A stretch of 64,000 nucleotides of DNA from Chondrilla cf. caribensis. Its lineage: Eukaryota > Porifera > Demospongiae > Chondrillida > Chondrillidae. Positions 1 to 13,500 of this stretch are shown here, one piece after another (the first letter of the stretch is position 1; every line of letters starts with the position of its first letter). Made by a program: the position numbers and the translations under genes. The notes beneath the pieces were generated by a model. That model saw only the letters and a list, made by a program, of their open reading frames with translations, did not search any database and was not told the DNA's origin. The stretch spans positions 1,764,743 to 1,828,742 of the forward strand of contig OZ026563.1 of assembly GCA_964020155.1 (NCBI GenBank), written 5' to 3'.

Positions 1-105
1 TGCATAGGTGGCCCTTGTCACTTCTATACAAGTGTTGGATGTAGAAGTACCTATGAATCCAGTATGTATTTGAACTTCTCCCTTCTTTTTGTACCTGTTT
101 CTTAG

Positions 106-488
106 GTTCTTCTCCGTTATGTGTCGACCACAGTACTTTGCTGGAAGGAGCCAACACCATGGTAATTTCATCTTTATTGAATGGTCAGCAAGTAGCTCTA
201 AGGACAATCACATTTGGTGAGTATGAAATCCTGTCTCATTGAAGATACTATTGAGAAATCGTTCAGATTTTAGGAGTTTTCAGGTTTAGGAACACCTGGA
301 AACATTGTTTTGATGATTTATGTTCCCAGACATTTTTGCTGAAAACTAGGTGTACAGGTAGAGATGGGTGTAACAAGGATTTGAAAACCTCCTTTGTTTT
401 TCACAAAGCTTGTGTGTGTGAAGTTCTACTTGGGGACTAATAATACATACTGTACATACCGCATTCGATACCTATTGGGAACTGCATG

Positions 489-567
<79 letters not shown>

Positions 568-3500
568 CACCACACACACCACACACACACACACACACAT
601 ACACACATACACACACTGGGGTAGGTGCTCTTAGTTACTTCAACTGTTTGTTGCGATTCTTCCCTATATCTGCAGTTCGTCCTCCTCTTACTCCACCACC
701 AGTCTTCACTGTCAGAGGTAAGTGAACCCATGCCTCTCAGAACAACAGCCATTCACCAATTGGAACGCATGTGCTCACTACGCACATGTACGTATGCTAG
801 CACACTCATGTACATGTACACGCATACACATGTATATACATGCACATACACACACAAGCACATTCACACATACAGTAATGTTATCTGTTGCGTACATTGA
901 AGTACCTGGTTTGACAAGGTGTGCATACATGCATTGTAACCTCATGTGACTCTCACACTCAACGCCGTTATAAGGGTCCCGATGACTTAAGCCTCACTTC
1001 ACAGGCAGGTACACCACAACAAGACATCTCACTATGGAGGTATCCATATAATAGTGCCCTTTATAACAGAATGACCTTCACTTCAACAGGTACCTTCACA
1101 GAGGATGGGTTCTTCACAAGTACTTGGACTGCTGATCGTCCAGAAGTGGCTGTCGGATATAACTTTACCTGCAACTTGAATGATGAGGACATAGGGCTGT
1201 GTGAGTAGTCTCTACTTCTTAACAAGTTTATTGCCATTCACTCTTATGTCAACATGACTAAATAGTTGTAGTTGTACGTATGTAGTGACTAGGTGATAAC
1301 ATTTGGTGATTGTATTGTGTATGAGCAGAGAATGTTTTATGTTTGTCACCTGTTGCCATGGAAATTGGAGCAAAAACAATTATCTAGTTTGATTCTCTGA
1401 TGTTTTGTTTTGAGATGTCAGTCCTGACTGTGCAATGTATACCTGCAGGTGGCAGTCCATTGAAACTGGAATGTTCACGCTTCAGACCGGGTGCGAATAA
1501 GCTGACCATTACTCCAATCGATCCCCGGGGAAATGCAGGATTCCCCTTCCTTGTCAACCTATTTATCCCAGGTATTTTATTGGGGGAGCCTGAGTGAGCC
1601 CCACATATGCAAGTTCAACAGCAAGATCTCTGTTTTTGTCTATATTTATATATGTTCTGTATGTCGTGCTGTGCATGTGGTCTCCTGGGCATAAAACACA
1701 TAAATAATCACTTGTCTACTGGTATGGATATGCAGTACTTGAACTACGTAGTTGAGCACAAGGGTAATGATATTGCAAACAATGTGTTGGGTATTGAGAA
1801 AATTAAACTGTAAGTGGTTCACAATACAGCTATCTTTGGTCAGGACACCACAGCACACCACAGACACTTCTGAGTACACACAATCTCCCAATAATTTGAC
1901 CAGAGTGGTGCTATGACCAGAATATGACACTACAGCTCCATGGACACTGGAGAATGTGTACTTCATCATTCTGTCTTTGTTGGATAGTTTCGTTAGAAAA
2001 CAATTGTCAACTGCACCAATATCAACTTTGGGCAGACGTACATATGATATGGTTAATGTTTGCTCAGTATTGGGCTTAAATTTCATAGCTACTAACTAGG
2101 ACGGCAAACACCAGGCTTCCCTCAAAATGCTCTGTATTCATCTAGTATCGATATCTACTAGTTGTGCCTATTGTATATTATATACAATGTCTGTTTGTGC
2201 ATGCAGGAGGTGATCCTTGTACAGAGACAAGACTTGTTACAGACCTTGGAATGCGACAACGTATGTATGTACATGTATATACTAACATGGTGTATATGTA
2301 TATAGTATGTATGCATATGTGGTCATATGCATGGTTGGTGACCAATGTGTTTATATTGTATTGTGGCTATACATAATGCACTCTCCCTCTCTCTTTCCCC
2401 ACACGTGCACATGTCACAGTTGCCGATGGAGACTATGTAGCCAGGTGGACTTCCACATTTCCTGGAGCTGTTTACAGATGTTCACTGAATGGAGCTCCAG
2501 CTGTGAACTGCTCCTCTCCTTATGTTCTCAATTTCCAATCTCTCCTAAATGGATGGAACTCGCTGAGTATCAAGGCATTCAGTGGAGATAGACAGATCGG
2601 AGCAACTCTTAGTGGGACATCTGTCTGTGAGTGACTGAGGGGGGACATCAGTGTTTGGGTGACTGTGAGTGGGACATCGGTGTGTGGGTGACTGTGGGTG
2701 GGACATTGGTGTGTGGGTGACTGTGGGTGGGACATTGGTGTGTGGGTGACTGTGGGTGGGGCATCAGTGAATGGGTGACTGAATGGGGTATTGCATGGTG
2801 TGTGTGTGTGTGTATGTGTCTGTACATAGGCCAATGCCTGCTGTTGGGTACTAGAGCATGAGCACGTCCATGTATGTACGTATGTACATTTATGTATGTT
2901 TGCATTCACCTGTATTCTGTGAACAGGTGTGTGTCAGGTGTGTGTCAGGTGTGCGTCAGGTGTGTGTCAAGTGTGCATCATTATGTCTGTATGAATTGTC
3001 TTTCTCATTTCCTTGCAGTGAAAGTACCAGTATCCTTTGTAGTAGACGGTAAGATACTCACATATATGGTGCGATCTGATACTGTAACTGTACAGTATGT
3101 ACTGTATGTGTCCGTAATTATTATACTATGTGTGAGTACTGCGCATAAATGTGCGTAAAATCCACTACAGCACTATTTAAAGTTGTACACAGGGGCATAG
3201 TGTACATGTACACACACACAGGATTGAATTATCACTGTCTGTCACACAACTGTAAGTCCATACACAAAGTTATACATACAGATTGTATGTAAATATGTAG
3301 GTTTATCAATAGTATTGTATTGTACAGTATAATGTCTATTGAGGTTTACACTTTGTTTGTTTATTTCCTCATGTTGTTTACTTCTACAGTGTCGCAGGAT
3401 TTTGCTACCTACGGCTATTCCATCGTATGGAGCATAAATCAAAACTTCCCGACCAGATGCTTCCTCAACAGCAAAGAGATATCTTGTGAGTGTGTGTTTC

Positions 3501-4164
3501 ACATTATATCACGCTTAAGGGATTGTGTGCAGGGCTTAATTCTCTGAGTGAATTGACCATCTTTTTTTCCACAGGTGATTCCCCAATTTCAATTTCCGAT
3601 AGTCAATTGAATTTTGGAGAAAACTCATTCGTCATTGCAACCTACCTGGCTGGTCGAGTAGTGTCTACTTTCCAACAGACGTTGATTCGAACAGTACTGA
3701 GAGACATATCATGTAAGAGAGACATTTGTTACGTATGTACTGCACTCCTCACTCAACCACTTAATATCCTCACCAATTCCTTTGCTCCTTGCTATGTATA
3801 TCAATCCTCTCCTCTCACCTCTTTTACCCTTCACCTTCACTATCATCCCCCTCCACCCTCACCAATGCAACGTAAACCTTCATCAATGCCACCTTCACCT
3901 GTGCCATTTACAACCTTTACCCTCACCAATACCACCCTTCACCCTCACCAACCCACCTACACCATTTTCACATTTTACCCTCACTATTTCCACCTTCACC
4001 CCTTTTTCTATCTCTGCTTTTGTAATCCTTACCTCACTTGCTTAGTCAGTGCAAGTGGGACTTCATTAATATTTCAGTGGAGATCAGCCATTCCTGGTGC
4101 AACGTTCAAGTGTTCTCTGAATGGAGCACGTGATGCTGACTGTAAGTCAGTGTGTATTGTACAT

Positions 4165-4195
<31 letters not shown>

Positions 4196-4214
4196 TGTGC
4201 GTGCGTGCGTGTGT

Positions 4215-4302
<88 letters not shown>

Positions 4303-4505
4303 CAACGTAGGCATGCATACTATCTTTGACAATAAATGAAAATGTGTATGTGTCACTCTGATTCTTATTCCCTTGTACAGGCAGTGGAAGGTTTGTCATC
4401 CCCTTCCGCAGACTCAGACCTGGAGCCAACTCTATGACTGTCACTGTCTTTGTTGGGAATGGGACCATCTCAAAGCAAGTTGTTAAACTCCCAACTCTTC
4501 CTCTT

Positions 4506-4592
<87 letters not shown>

Positions 4593-7500
4593 GATTGTGC
4601 ATGTGTTAACTGTACACTCGGATTACTCCATGTAATAACAGATATTTCCACAACGTAACAGCAATTTTGACATCTACTTAATACATGAGTGCACACACAT
4701 GCAGTAATTACTCTCAGGTTGTCTGATTTGGTGTTTTGTATTTTTGCAGGTAATCCAATCGGAGTGCGGTTTGAGCATGCATTGTATAACACCTCGGAGG
4801 GGCAGTTTGCAGTGTTGGTACGTCTGGTCTCAGACAGACCGTTCCCAGTGAGTGGGTCCATCAGAGTCATCCCGATGGAACTGGACCCTGTATCTGCTCG
4901 AGGTATGTACATACAAAAGTATGAACAGTGAAGTCTAGTTAATCCACCACTAATTTATATCGAGTAGACCTTTTAACCCACCACACAATTCCATTCCAAA
5001 TAATGTATTGTACAAACAGTAACAAATATTTGTTCAATCTGCCAAACCCATTAATCCACCGCATTCTTTCCAAACAATTCGCAGCAGATGAACAGGGATT
5101 CACTGTACTTTAGTTCGTATTATTATACCTTGCTGATGCCTAACATGAACGTATGCACTTACACAAACACACACACACACATGCATGCACACGCACACAC
5201 ACACATGCATACATGTACACACACACACACACACACACTAACACACGCACGCGCGCGCACACACACACAACACATACAAACACACAGACATACATGCTTG
5301 CACACAGGCAGGTACCTACAAACATATTAATATGCAGCAATAGAGATTGTACTGTACACCTGAGTATGTACTCTATAACAGTATGATTATAACGTGCCTG
5401 CACATTTTGCAGGGAGAACCAGCCTCGTGTCTCCTGGTGTCGACTTCTTACGTTTTACACGCTCTGCAACATTCCAGATCAATGGAACAATTTCCAACTA
5501 TGTCCCAATTGTGATCACAGATGATGGCATCCCGGAAGACTTTGAATCCTTCAAGGTCGTGATAGAATCTATTCCTAGATCTCTGTATACAGTTATTGAA
5601 CCATCCACAGCCATTGTGCGGATTGCTGACAATGATGGTAAGTGGACGGAGAGGATGGAGGTGATGAGTAATGGCATTATGGTGATGGTGAGAATGGTCA
5701 TGGTGTGAATGGTGACAGTGTGAGTTAGTGATGTATGTATTGTATTCACTGTTCATATTAAATCTGTGTTATTAACCTAAACTGATTTGTTCATGATTTT
5801 TTCATTTCCACCAGCTGTGGGTGTGAATTTCAAGCAAATCGAGTATGCGGTTTCAGAAGATGGTGGTAGTGTATCAGTGTGTGTGGTAGCCTCACACCCA
5901 TTCCCACTTGCAACAGACGTGGGAATCAGTCTATCCAGTACCAATGCCAACAACGGAAGCGACTTTGTATTCTATGTCCCAACAGTTGTGGAGTTCTCTG
6001 CAGGAGACGAAGAGTCTTGTGTGACTATTGTAATTATCGACGATGATGTTCCCGAATTGAGCGAAAGTTTCAATCTACGTATACTTGATGGAGGATACAC
6101 AATTGGTGATCGTGGTTCAGCTGATGTTGAGATCACCGACAATGATGGTGAGTTTGTTGTGCTTCGATTAGTGTAGTTGTATTTGATCAATTGTTGTTAT
6201 TTGTTTGTCTTATAAACGTTTTGTTTGTCCACCAGTTGTGGGTGTGAATTTCAAGCAAATCGAGTATGTGGTTTCTGAAGATGGTGGTAGTGTATCAGTG
6301 TGTGTGGTGGCCTCACACCCATTCCCACTTGCAACGGACGTGGGAATCAGTCTGTCAAGTACCAATGCCAACAACGGAAGCGACTTTGTATTCTACGTTC
6401 CAACAGTTGTGGAGTTCTCTGCAGGAGACGCAGAGTCTTGTGTGAATATTGTAATTATCGACGATGATGTTCCCGAATTGAGCGAAAGTTTCAATCTACG
6501 TATACTTGATGGAGGATACACAATTGGTGATCGTGGTTCAGCTGATGTTGAGATCACAGACAATGATGGTGAGTGTGTTGTATTTAGAGTAGTGTAGTTG
6601 TATTTGATCAAATGTTGTTTTTTGTTTGTCTTATCATTTTGTTTTGTCCACCAGCTGTGGGTGTGAATTTCAAGCAGATCGAGTATGTGGTTTCTGAAGA
6701 TGGTGGTAGTGTATCAGTGTGTGTGGTGGCCTCACACCCATTCCCACTTGCAACGGATGTGGGAATCAGTCTGTCAAGTACCAATGCTAACAACGGAAGC
6801 GACTTTGTATTCTACGTCCCAACAGTTGTGGAGTTCTATGCAGGAGACGCAGAGTCTTGTGTGAATATTGTAATTATCGACGATGATGTTCCCGAATTGA
6901 GCGAAAGTTTCAATCTACGTATACTTGATGGAGGATACACAATTGGTGATCGAGGTTCAGCTGATGTTGAGATCACCGACAATGATGGTGAGTGTGTTGT
7001 ACTTCAAGTAGTGTAGTTGTAGTTGATCAATTGTTGTTATTTGTTTGTCTTATTGACGTTTTGTTTTGTCCACCAGCTGTGGGTGTGAATTTCAAGCAGA
7101 TCGAGTATGTGGTTTCTGAAGATGGAGGTAGTGTATCAGTGTGTGTGGTGGCCTCACACCCATTCCCACTTGCAACGGACGTGGGAATCAGTCTGTCAAG
7201 TACCAATGCTAACAACGGAAGCGACTTTGTTTTTTATGTCCCAACAGTTGTGGAGTTCTCTGCAGGAGACACAGAGTCTTGTGTGAATATTGTAATTATC
7301 GACGATGATGTTCCCGAATTGAGCGAAAGTTTCAATCTACGTATACTTGATGGAGGATACACAATTGGTGATCGTGGTTCAGCTGATGTTGAGATCACAG
7401 ACAATGATGGTGAGTGTGTTGTACTTCAAGTAGTGTAGTTGTATTTGATCAATTGTTGTTATTTGCTTGTCATATTGACGTTTTGTTTTGTCCACTAGCT

Positions 7501-10500
7501 GTGGGTGTGAATTTCAAGCAGATCGAGTATGTGGTTTCTGAAGATGGAGGTAGTGTATCAGTGTGTGTGGTGGCCTCACACCCATTCCCACTCACAACGG
7601 ACGTGGGAATCAGTCTATCCAGTACCAATGCCAACAACGGAAGCGACTTTGTATTCTACGTCCCAACAGTTGTGGAGTTCTCTGCAGGAGACATAGAGTC
7701 TTGTGTGAATATTGTAATTATCGACGATGATGTTCCCGAATTGAGCGAAAGTTTCAATCTACATATACTTGATGGAGGATACACAATTGGTGATCGTGGT
7801 TCAGCTGATGTTGAGATCACCGACAATGATGGTGAGAGTGTTGTATTTAGAGTAGTGTAGTTGTAGTTGATCAATTGTTATTTGCTTGTCTTATCAACGT
7901 TTTGTTTTGTCCACCAGCTGTGGGTGTGAATTTCAAGCAGATCGAGTATGTGGTTTCTGAAGATGGTGGTAGTGTATCAGTGTGTGTGGTGGCCTCACAC
8001 CCATTCCCACTTGCAACGGACGTGGGAATCAGTCTGTCAAGTACCAATGCCAACAACGGAAGCGACTTTGTATTCTATGTCCCAACAGTTGTGGAGTTCT
8101 CTGCAGGAGACACAGAGTCTTGTGTGAATATTGTAATTATCGACGATGATGTTCCCGAATTGAGCGAAAGTTTCAATCTACGTATACTTGATGGAGGATA
8201 CACAATTGGTGATCGAGGTTCAGCTAATGTTGAGATCACAGACAATGATGGTGAGTGTGTTGTACTTCAAGTAGTGTAGTCATAGTTGGTCAATTGTTGT
8301 AATTTGCTTGTCTTATAAATGTTTTGTTTTGTCCACCAGCTGTGGGTGTGAATTTCAAGCAGATCGAGTATGTGGTTTCTGAAGATGGTGGTAGTGTATC
8401 AGTGTGTGTGGTGGCCTCACACCCATTCCCACTTGCAACGGATGTGGGAATCAGTCTGTCAAGTACCAATGCCAACAACGGAAGCGACTTTGTATTCTAC
8501 GTCCCAACAGTTGTGGAGTTCTCTGCAGGAGATGTAGAGTCTTGTGTGAATATTGTAATTATCGACGATGATGTTCCCGAATTGAGCGAAAGTTTCAATC
8601 TACGTATACTTGATGGAGGATACACAATTGGTGATCGTGGTTCAGCTGATGTTGAGATCACCGACAATGATGGTGAGTTTGTTGTGCTTCGATTAGTGTA
8701 GTTGTAGTTGATCAATTGTTGTTATTTGTTTGTCTTATAAACGTTTTGTTTGTCCACCAGCTGTGGGTGTGAATTTCAAGCAGATCGAGTATGTGGTTTC
8801 TGAAGATGGAGGTAGTGTATCAGTGTGTGTGGTGGCCTCACACCCATTCCCACTTGCAACGGATGTGGGAATCAGTCTGTCAAGTACCAATGCCAACAAC
8901 GGAAGCGACTTTGTTTTTTATGTCCCAACAGTTGTGGAGTTCTCTGCAGGAGACACAGAGTCTTGTGTGAATATTGTAATTATCGACGATGATGTTCCCG
9001 AATTGAGCGAAAGTTTCAATCTACGTATACTTGATGGAGGATACACAATTGGTGATCGTGGTTCAGCTGATGTTGAGATCACAGACAATGATGGTGAGTG
9101 TGTTGTACTTCAAGTAGTGTAGTTGTATTTGATCAATTGTTGTTATTTGCTTGTCATATTGACGTTTTGTTTTGTCCACTAGCTGTGGGTGTGAATTTCA
9201 AGCAGATCGAGTATGTGGTTTCTGAAGATGGAGGTAGTGTATCAGTGTGTGTGGTGGCCTCACACCCATTCCCACTCACAACGGATGTGGGAATCAGTCT
9301 ATCCAGTACCAATGCCAACAACGGAAGCGACTTTGTATTCTATGTCCCAACAGTTGTGGAGTTCTCTGCAGGAGACATAGAGTCTTGTGTGAATATTGTA
9401 ATTATCGACGATGATGTTCCCGAATTGAGCGAAAGTTTCAATCTACGTATACTTGATGGAGGATACACAATTGGTGATCGAGGTTCAGCTGATGTTGAGA
9501 TCACTGACAATGATGGTGAGTGTGTTGTATTTAGAGTAGTGTAGTTGTAGTTGATCAATTGTTGTTATTTGCTTGTCTTATCAATGTTTTGTTTTGTCCA
9601 CCAGCTGTGGGTGTGAATTTCAAGCAGATCGAGTATGTGGTTTCTGAAGATGGAGGTAGTGTATCAGTGTGTGTGGTGGCCTCACACCCATTCCCACTCA
9701 CAACGGATGTGGGAATCAGTCTATCCAGTACCAATGCCAACAACGGAAGCGACTTTGTATTCTATGTCCCAACAGTTGTGGAGTTCTCTGCAGGAGACAT
9801 AGAGTCTTGTGTGAATATTGTAATTATCGACGATGATGTTCCCGAATTGAGCGAAAGTTTCAATCTACGTATACTTGATGGAGGATACACAATTGGTGAT
9901 CGAGGTTCAGCTGATGTTGAGATCACTGACAATGATGGTGAGTGTGTTGTATTTAGAGTAGTGTAGTTGTAGTTGATCAATTGTTGTTATTTGCTTGTCT
10001 TATCAATGTTTTGTTTTGTCCACCAGCTGTGGGTGTGAATTTCAAGCAGATCGAGTATGTGGTTTCTGAAGATGGTGGTAGTGTATCAGTGTGTGTGGTG
10101 GCCTCACACCCATTCCCACTTGCAACGGACGTGGGAATCAGTCTGTCAAGTACCAATGCCAACAACAGAAGCGACTTTGTATTCTACGTCCCAACAGTTG
10201 TGGAGTTCTCTGCAGGAGACACAGAGTCTTGTGTGAATATTGTAATTATCGACGATGATGTTCCCGAATTGAGCGAAAGTTTCAATCTACGTATACTTGA
10301 TGGAGGATACACAATTGGTGATCGAGGTTCAGCTGATGTTGAGATCACAGACAATGATGGTGAGTGTGTTGTACTTCAAGTAGTGTAGTCATAGTTGGTC
10401 AATTGTTGTAATTTGCTTGTCTTATTGACGTTTTGTTTTGTCCACCAGCTGTGGGTGTGAATTTCAAGCAGATCGAGTATGTGGTTTCTGAAGATGGTGG

Positions 10501-13500
10501 TAGTGTATCAGTGTGTGTGGTGGCCTCACACCCATTCCCACTTGCAACAGACGTGGGAATCAGTCTGTCAAGTACCAATGCCAACAACGGAAGCGACTTT
10601 GTATTCTACGTCCCAACAGTTGTGGAGTTCTCTGCAGGAGATGTAGAGTCTTGTGTGAATATTGTAATTATCGACGATGATGTTCCCGAATTGAGCGAAA
10701 GTTTCAATCTACGTATACTTGATGGAGGATACACAATTGGTGATCGTGGTTCAGCTGATGTTGAGATCACCGACAATGATGGTGAGTTTGTTGTGCTTCG
10801 ATTAGTGTAGTTGTAGTTGATCAATTGTTGTTATTTGTTTGTCTTATAAACGTTTTGTTTGTCCACCAGCTGTGGGTGTGAATTTCAAGCAGATCAAGTA
10901 TGTGGTTTCTGAAGATGGTGGTAGTGTATCAGTGTGTGTGGTGGCCTCACACCCATTCCCACTTGCAACGGATGTGGGAATCAGTCTGTCAAGTACCAAT
11001 GCCAACAACGGAAGCGACTTTGTTTTTTATGTCCCAACAGTTGTGGAGTTCTCTGCAGGAGACATAGAGTCTTGTGTGAATATTGTAATTATTGACGATG
11101 ATGTTCCCGAATTGAGCGAAAGTTTCAATCTACGTATACTTGATGGAGGATACACAATTGGTGATCGTGGTTCAGCTGATGTTGAGATCACCGACAATGA
11201 TGGTGAGTGTGTTGTATTTAGAGTAGTGTAGTTGTATTTGATCAAATGTTGTTTTTTGTTTGTCTTATCATTTTGTTTTGTCCACCAGCTGTGGGTGTGA
11301 ATTTCAAGCAGATCGAGTATGTGGTTTCTGAAGATGGTGGTAGTGTATCAGTGTGTGTGGTGGCCTCACACCCATTCCCACTTGCAACGGATGTGGGAAT
11401 CAGTCTGTCAAGTACCAATGCCAACAACGGAAGCGACTTTGTATTCTACGTTCCAACAGTTGTGGAGTTCTCTGCAGGAGACGTAGAGTCTTGTGTGAAT
11501 ATTGTAATTATCGACGATGATGTTCCCGAATTGAGCGAAAGTTTCAATCTACGTATACTTGATGGAGGATACACAATTGGTGATCGTGGTTCAGCTGATG
11601 TTGAGATCACAGACAATGATGGTGAGTGTGTTGTATTTAGAGTAGTGTAGTTGTATTTGATCAATAGTTGTTTTTTGTTTGTCTTATCATTTTGTTTTGT
11701 CCACCAGCTGTGGGTGTGACTTTCAAGCAGATCGAGTATGTGGTTTCTGAAGATGGTGGTAGTGTATCAGTGTGTGTGGTGGCCTCACACCCATTCCCAC
11801 TTGCAACGGATGTGGGAATCAGTCTATCCAGTACCAATGCCAACAACGGAAGCGACTTTGTATTCTATGTCCCAACAGTTGTGGAGTTCTCTGCAGGAGA
11901 CACAGAGTCTTGTGTGAATATTGTAATTGTCGACGATGATGTTCCCGAATTGAGCGAAAGTTTCAATCTACGTATACTTGATGGAGGATACACAATTGGT
12001 GATCGAGGTTCAGCTGATGTTGAGATCACAGACAATGATGGTGAGTGTGTTGTACTTCAAGTAGTGTAGTCATAGTTGGTCAATTGTTGTAATTTGCTTG
12101 TCTTATAAATGTTTTGTTTTGTCCACTAGCTGTGGGTGTGAATTTCAAGCAGATCGAGTATGTGGTTTCTGAAGATGGAGGTAGTGTATCAGTGTGTGTG
12201 GTGGCCTCACACCCATTCCCACTTGCAACGGACGTGGGAATCAGTCTATCCAGTACCAATGCCAACAACGGAAGCGACTTTGTATTCTACGTTCCAACAG
12301 TTGTGGAGTTCTCTGCAGGAGACGTAGAGTCTTGTGTGAATATTGTAATTATCGACGATGATGTTCCCGAATTGAGCGAAAGTTTCAATCTACGTATACT
12401 TGATGGAGGATACACAATTGGTGATCGTGGTTCAGCTGATGTTGAGATCACAGACAATGATGGTGAGTGTGTTGTATTTAGAGTAGTGTAGTTGTATTTG
12501 ATCAAATGTTGTTTTTTGTTTGTCTTATCATTTTGTTTTGTCCACCAGCTGTGGGTGTGAATTTCAAGCAGATCGAGTATGTGGTTTCTGAAGATGGTGG
12601 TAGTGTATCAGTGTGTGTGGTGGCCTCACACCCATTCCCACTAGCAACGGATGTGGGAATCAGTCTGTCAAGTACCAATGCCAACAACGGAAGCGACTTT
12701 GTATTCTACGTCCCAACAGTTGTGGAGTTCTCTGCAGGAGACACAGAGTCTTGTGTGAATATTGTAATTGTCGACGATGATGTTCCCGAATTGAGCGAAA
12801 GTTTCAATCTACGTATACTTGATGGAGGATACACAATTGGTGATCGAGGTTCAGCTGATGTTGAGATCACAGACAATGATGGTGAGTTTGTTGTGCTTTG
12901 AGTAGCATAGTCATAGCTGGTCAATTACTGTTTTTTACTCTTATTGAATATCTTTTCCTTCCATCAGCTGTGCGTGTGAATTTCAAGCAGATCAAGTATG
13001 TGGTTTCTGAAGATGGAGGTAGTGTATCAGTGTGTGTAGTGGCCTCACACCCATTCCCACTTGCAACGGACGTGGGAATCAGTCTATCCAGTACCAATGC
13101 CAACAACGGAAGCGACTTTGTATTCTACGTTCCAACAGTTGTGGAGTTCTCTGCAGGAGACACAGAGTCTTGTGTGAATATTGTAATTATCGACGATGAT
13201 GTTCCCGAATTGAGCGAAAGTTTCAATCTACGTATACTTGATGGAGGATACACAATTGGTGATCGTGGTTCAGCTGATGTTGAGATCACAGACAATGATG
13301 GTGAGTGTGTTGTATTTAGAGTAGTGTAGTTGTATTTGATCAAATGTTGTTTTTTGTTTGTCTTATCGTTTTGTTTTGTCCACCAGCTGTGGGTGTGAAT
13401 TTCAAGCAGATCGAGTATGTGGTTTCTGAAGATGGTGGTAGTGTATCAGTGTGTGTGGTGGCCTCACACCCATTCCCACTTGCAACAGACGTGGGAATCA

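Larger units (their letters stand above)
106..4506 (+). other. Gene 1 exons: N-proximal Cys modules and linkers
   Basis: Exons by splice sites: 106-216, 676-717 (Pro-rich linker), 1090-1200, 1449-1571, 2207-2260, 2420-2626, 3019-3048, 3390-3485, 3575-3712, 4046-4141 and 4381-4506. All lengths are multiples of three and all junctions are phase 1. Each module reads as W....(Y/F)xCxLNG...C followed by a hydrophobic strand, GxNxxxV and a second strand. An intron usually splits the second Cys codon as T|GT. The exon 2420-2626 carries a whole module with no internal intron. The motif resembles the FxCSLDG...C...GxHTFxVRA repeats of bacterial surface proteins, which are beta-sandwich modules. No Pfam family name is claimed. 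The first exon (106-216) is only the second half of a module, showing that the gene continues upstream. Confidence 0.72.
4750..5637 (+). other. Gene 1 exons: leading Calx-beta domain, split by an intron
   Basis: Two exons, 4750-4902 (153 bp) and 5413-5637 (225 bp), encode one Calx-beta domain. The first half reads VRFEHALYNTSEGQFAV and on to VSARG. The second half has TDDGIPEDFESFKV and ends IADNDG, the usual acidic calcium-site motifs. The phase-1 intron falls in the loop before the GVDF strand. Sequence identity to the downstream array is low, so this looks like an old, independently evolving domain. Confidence 0.85.
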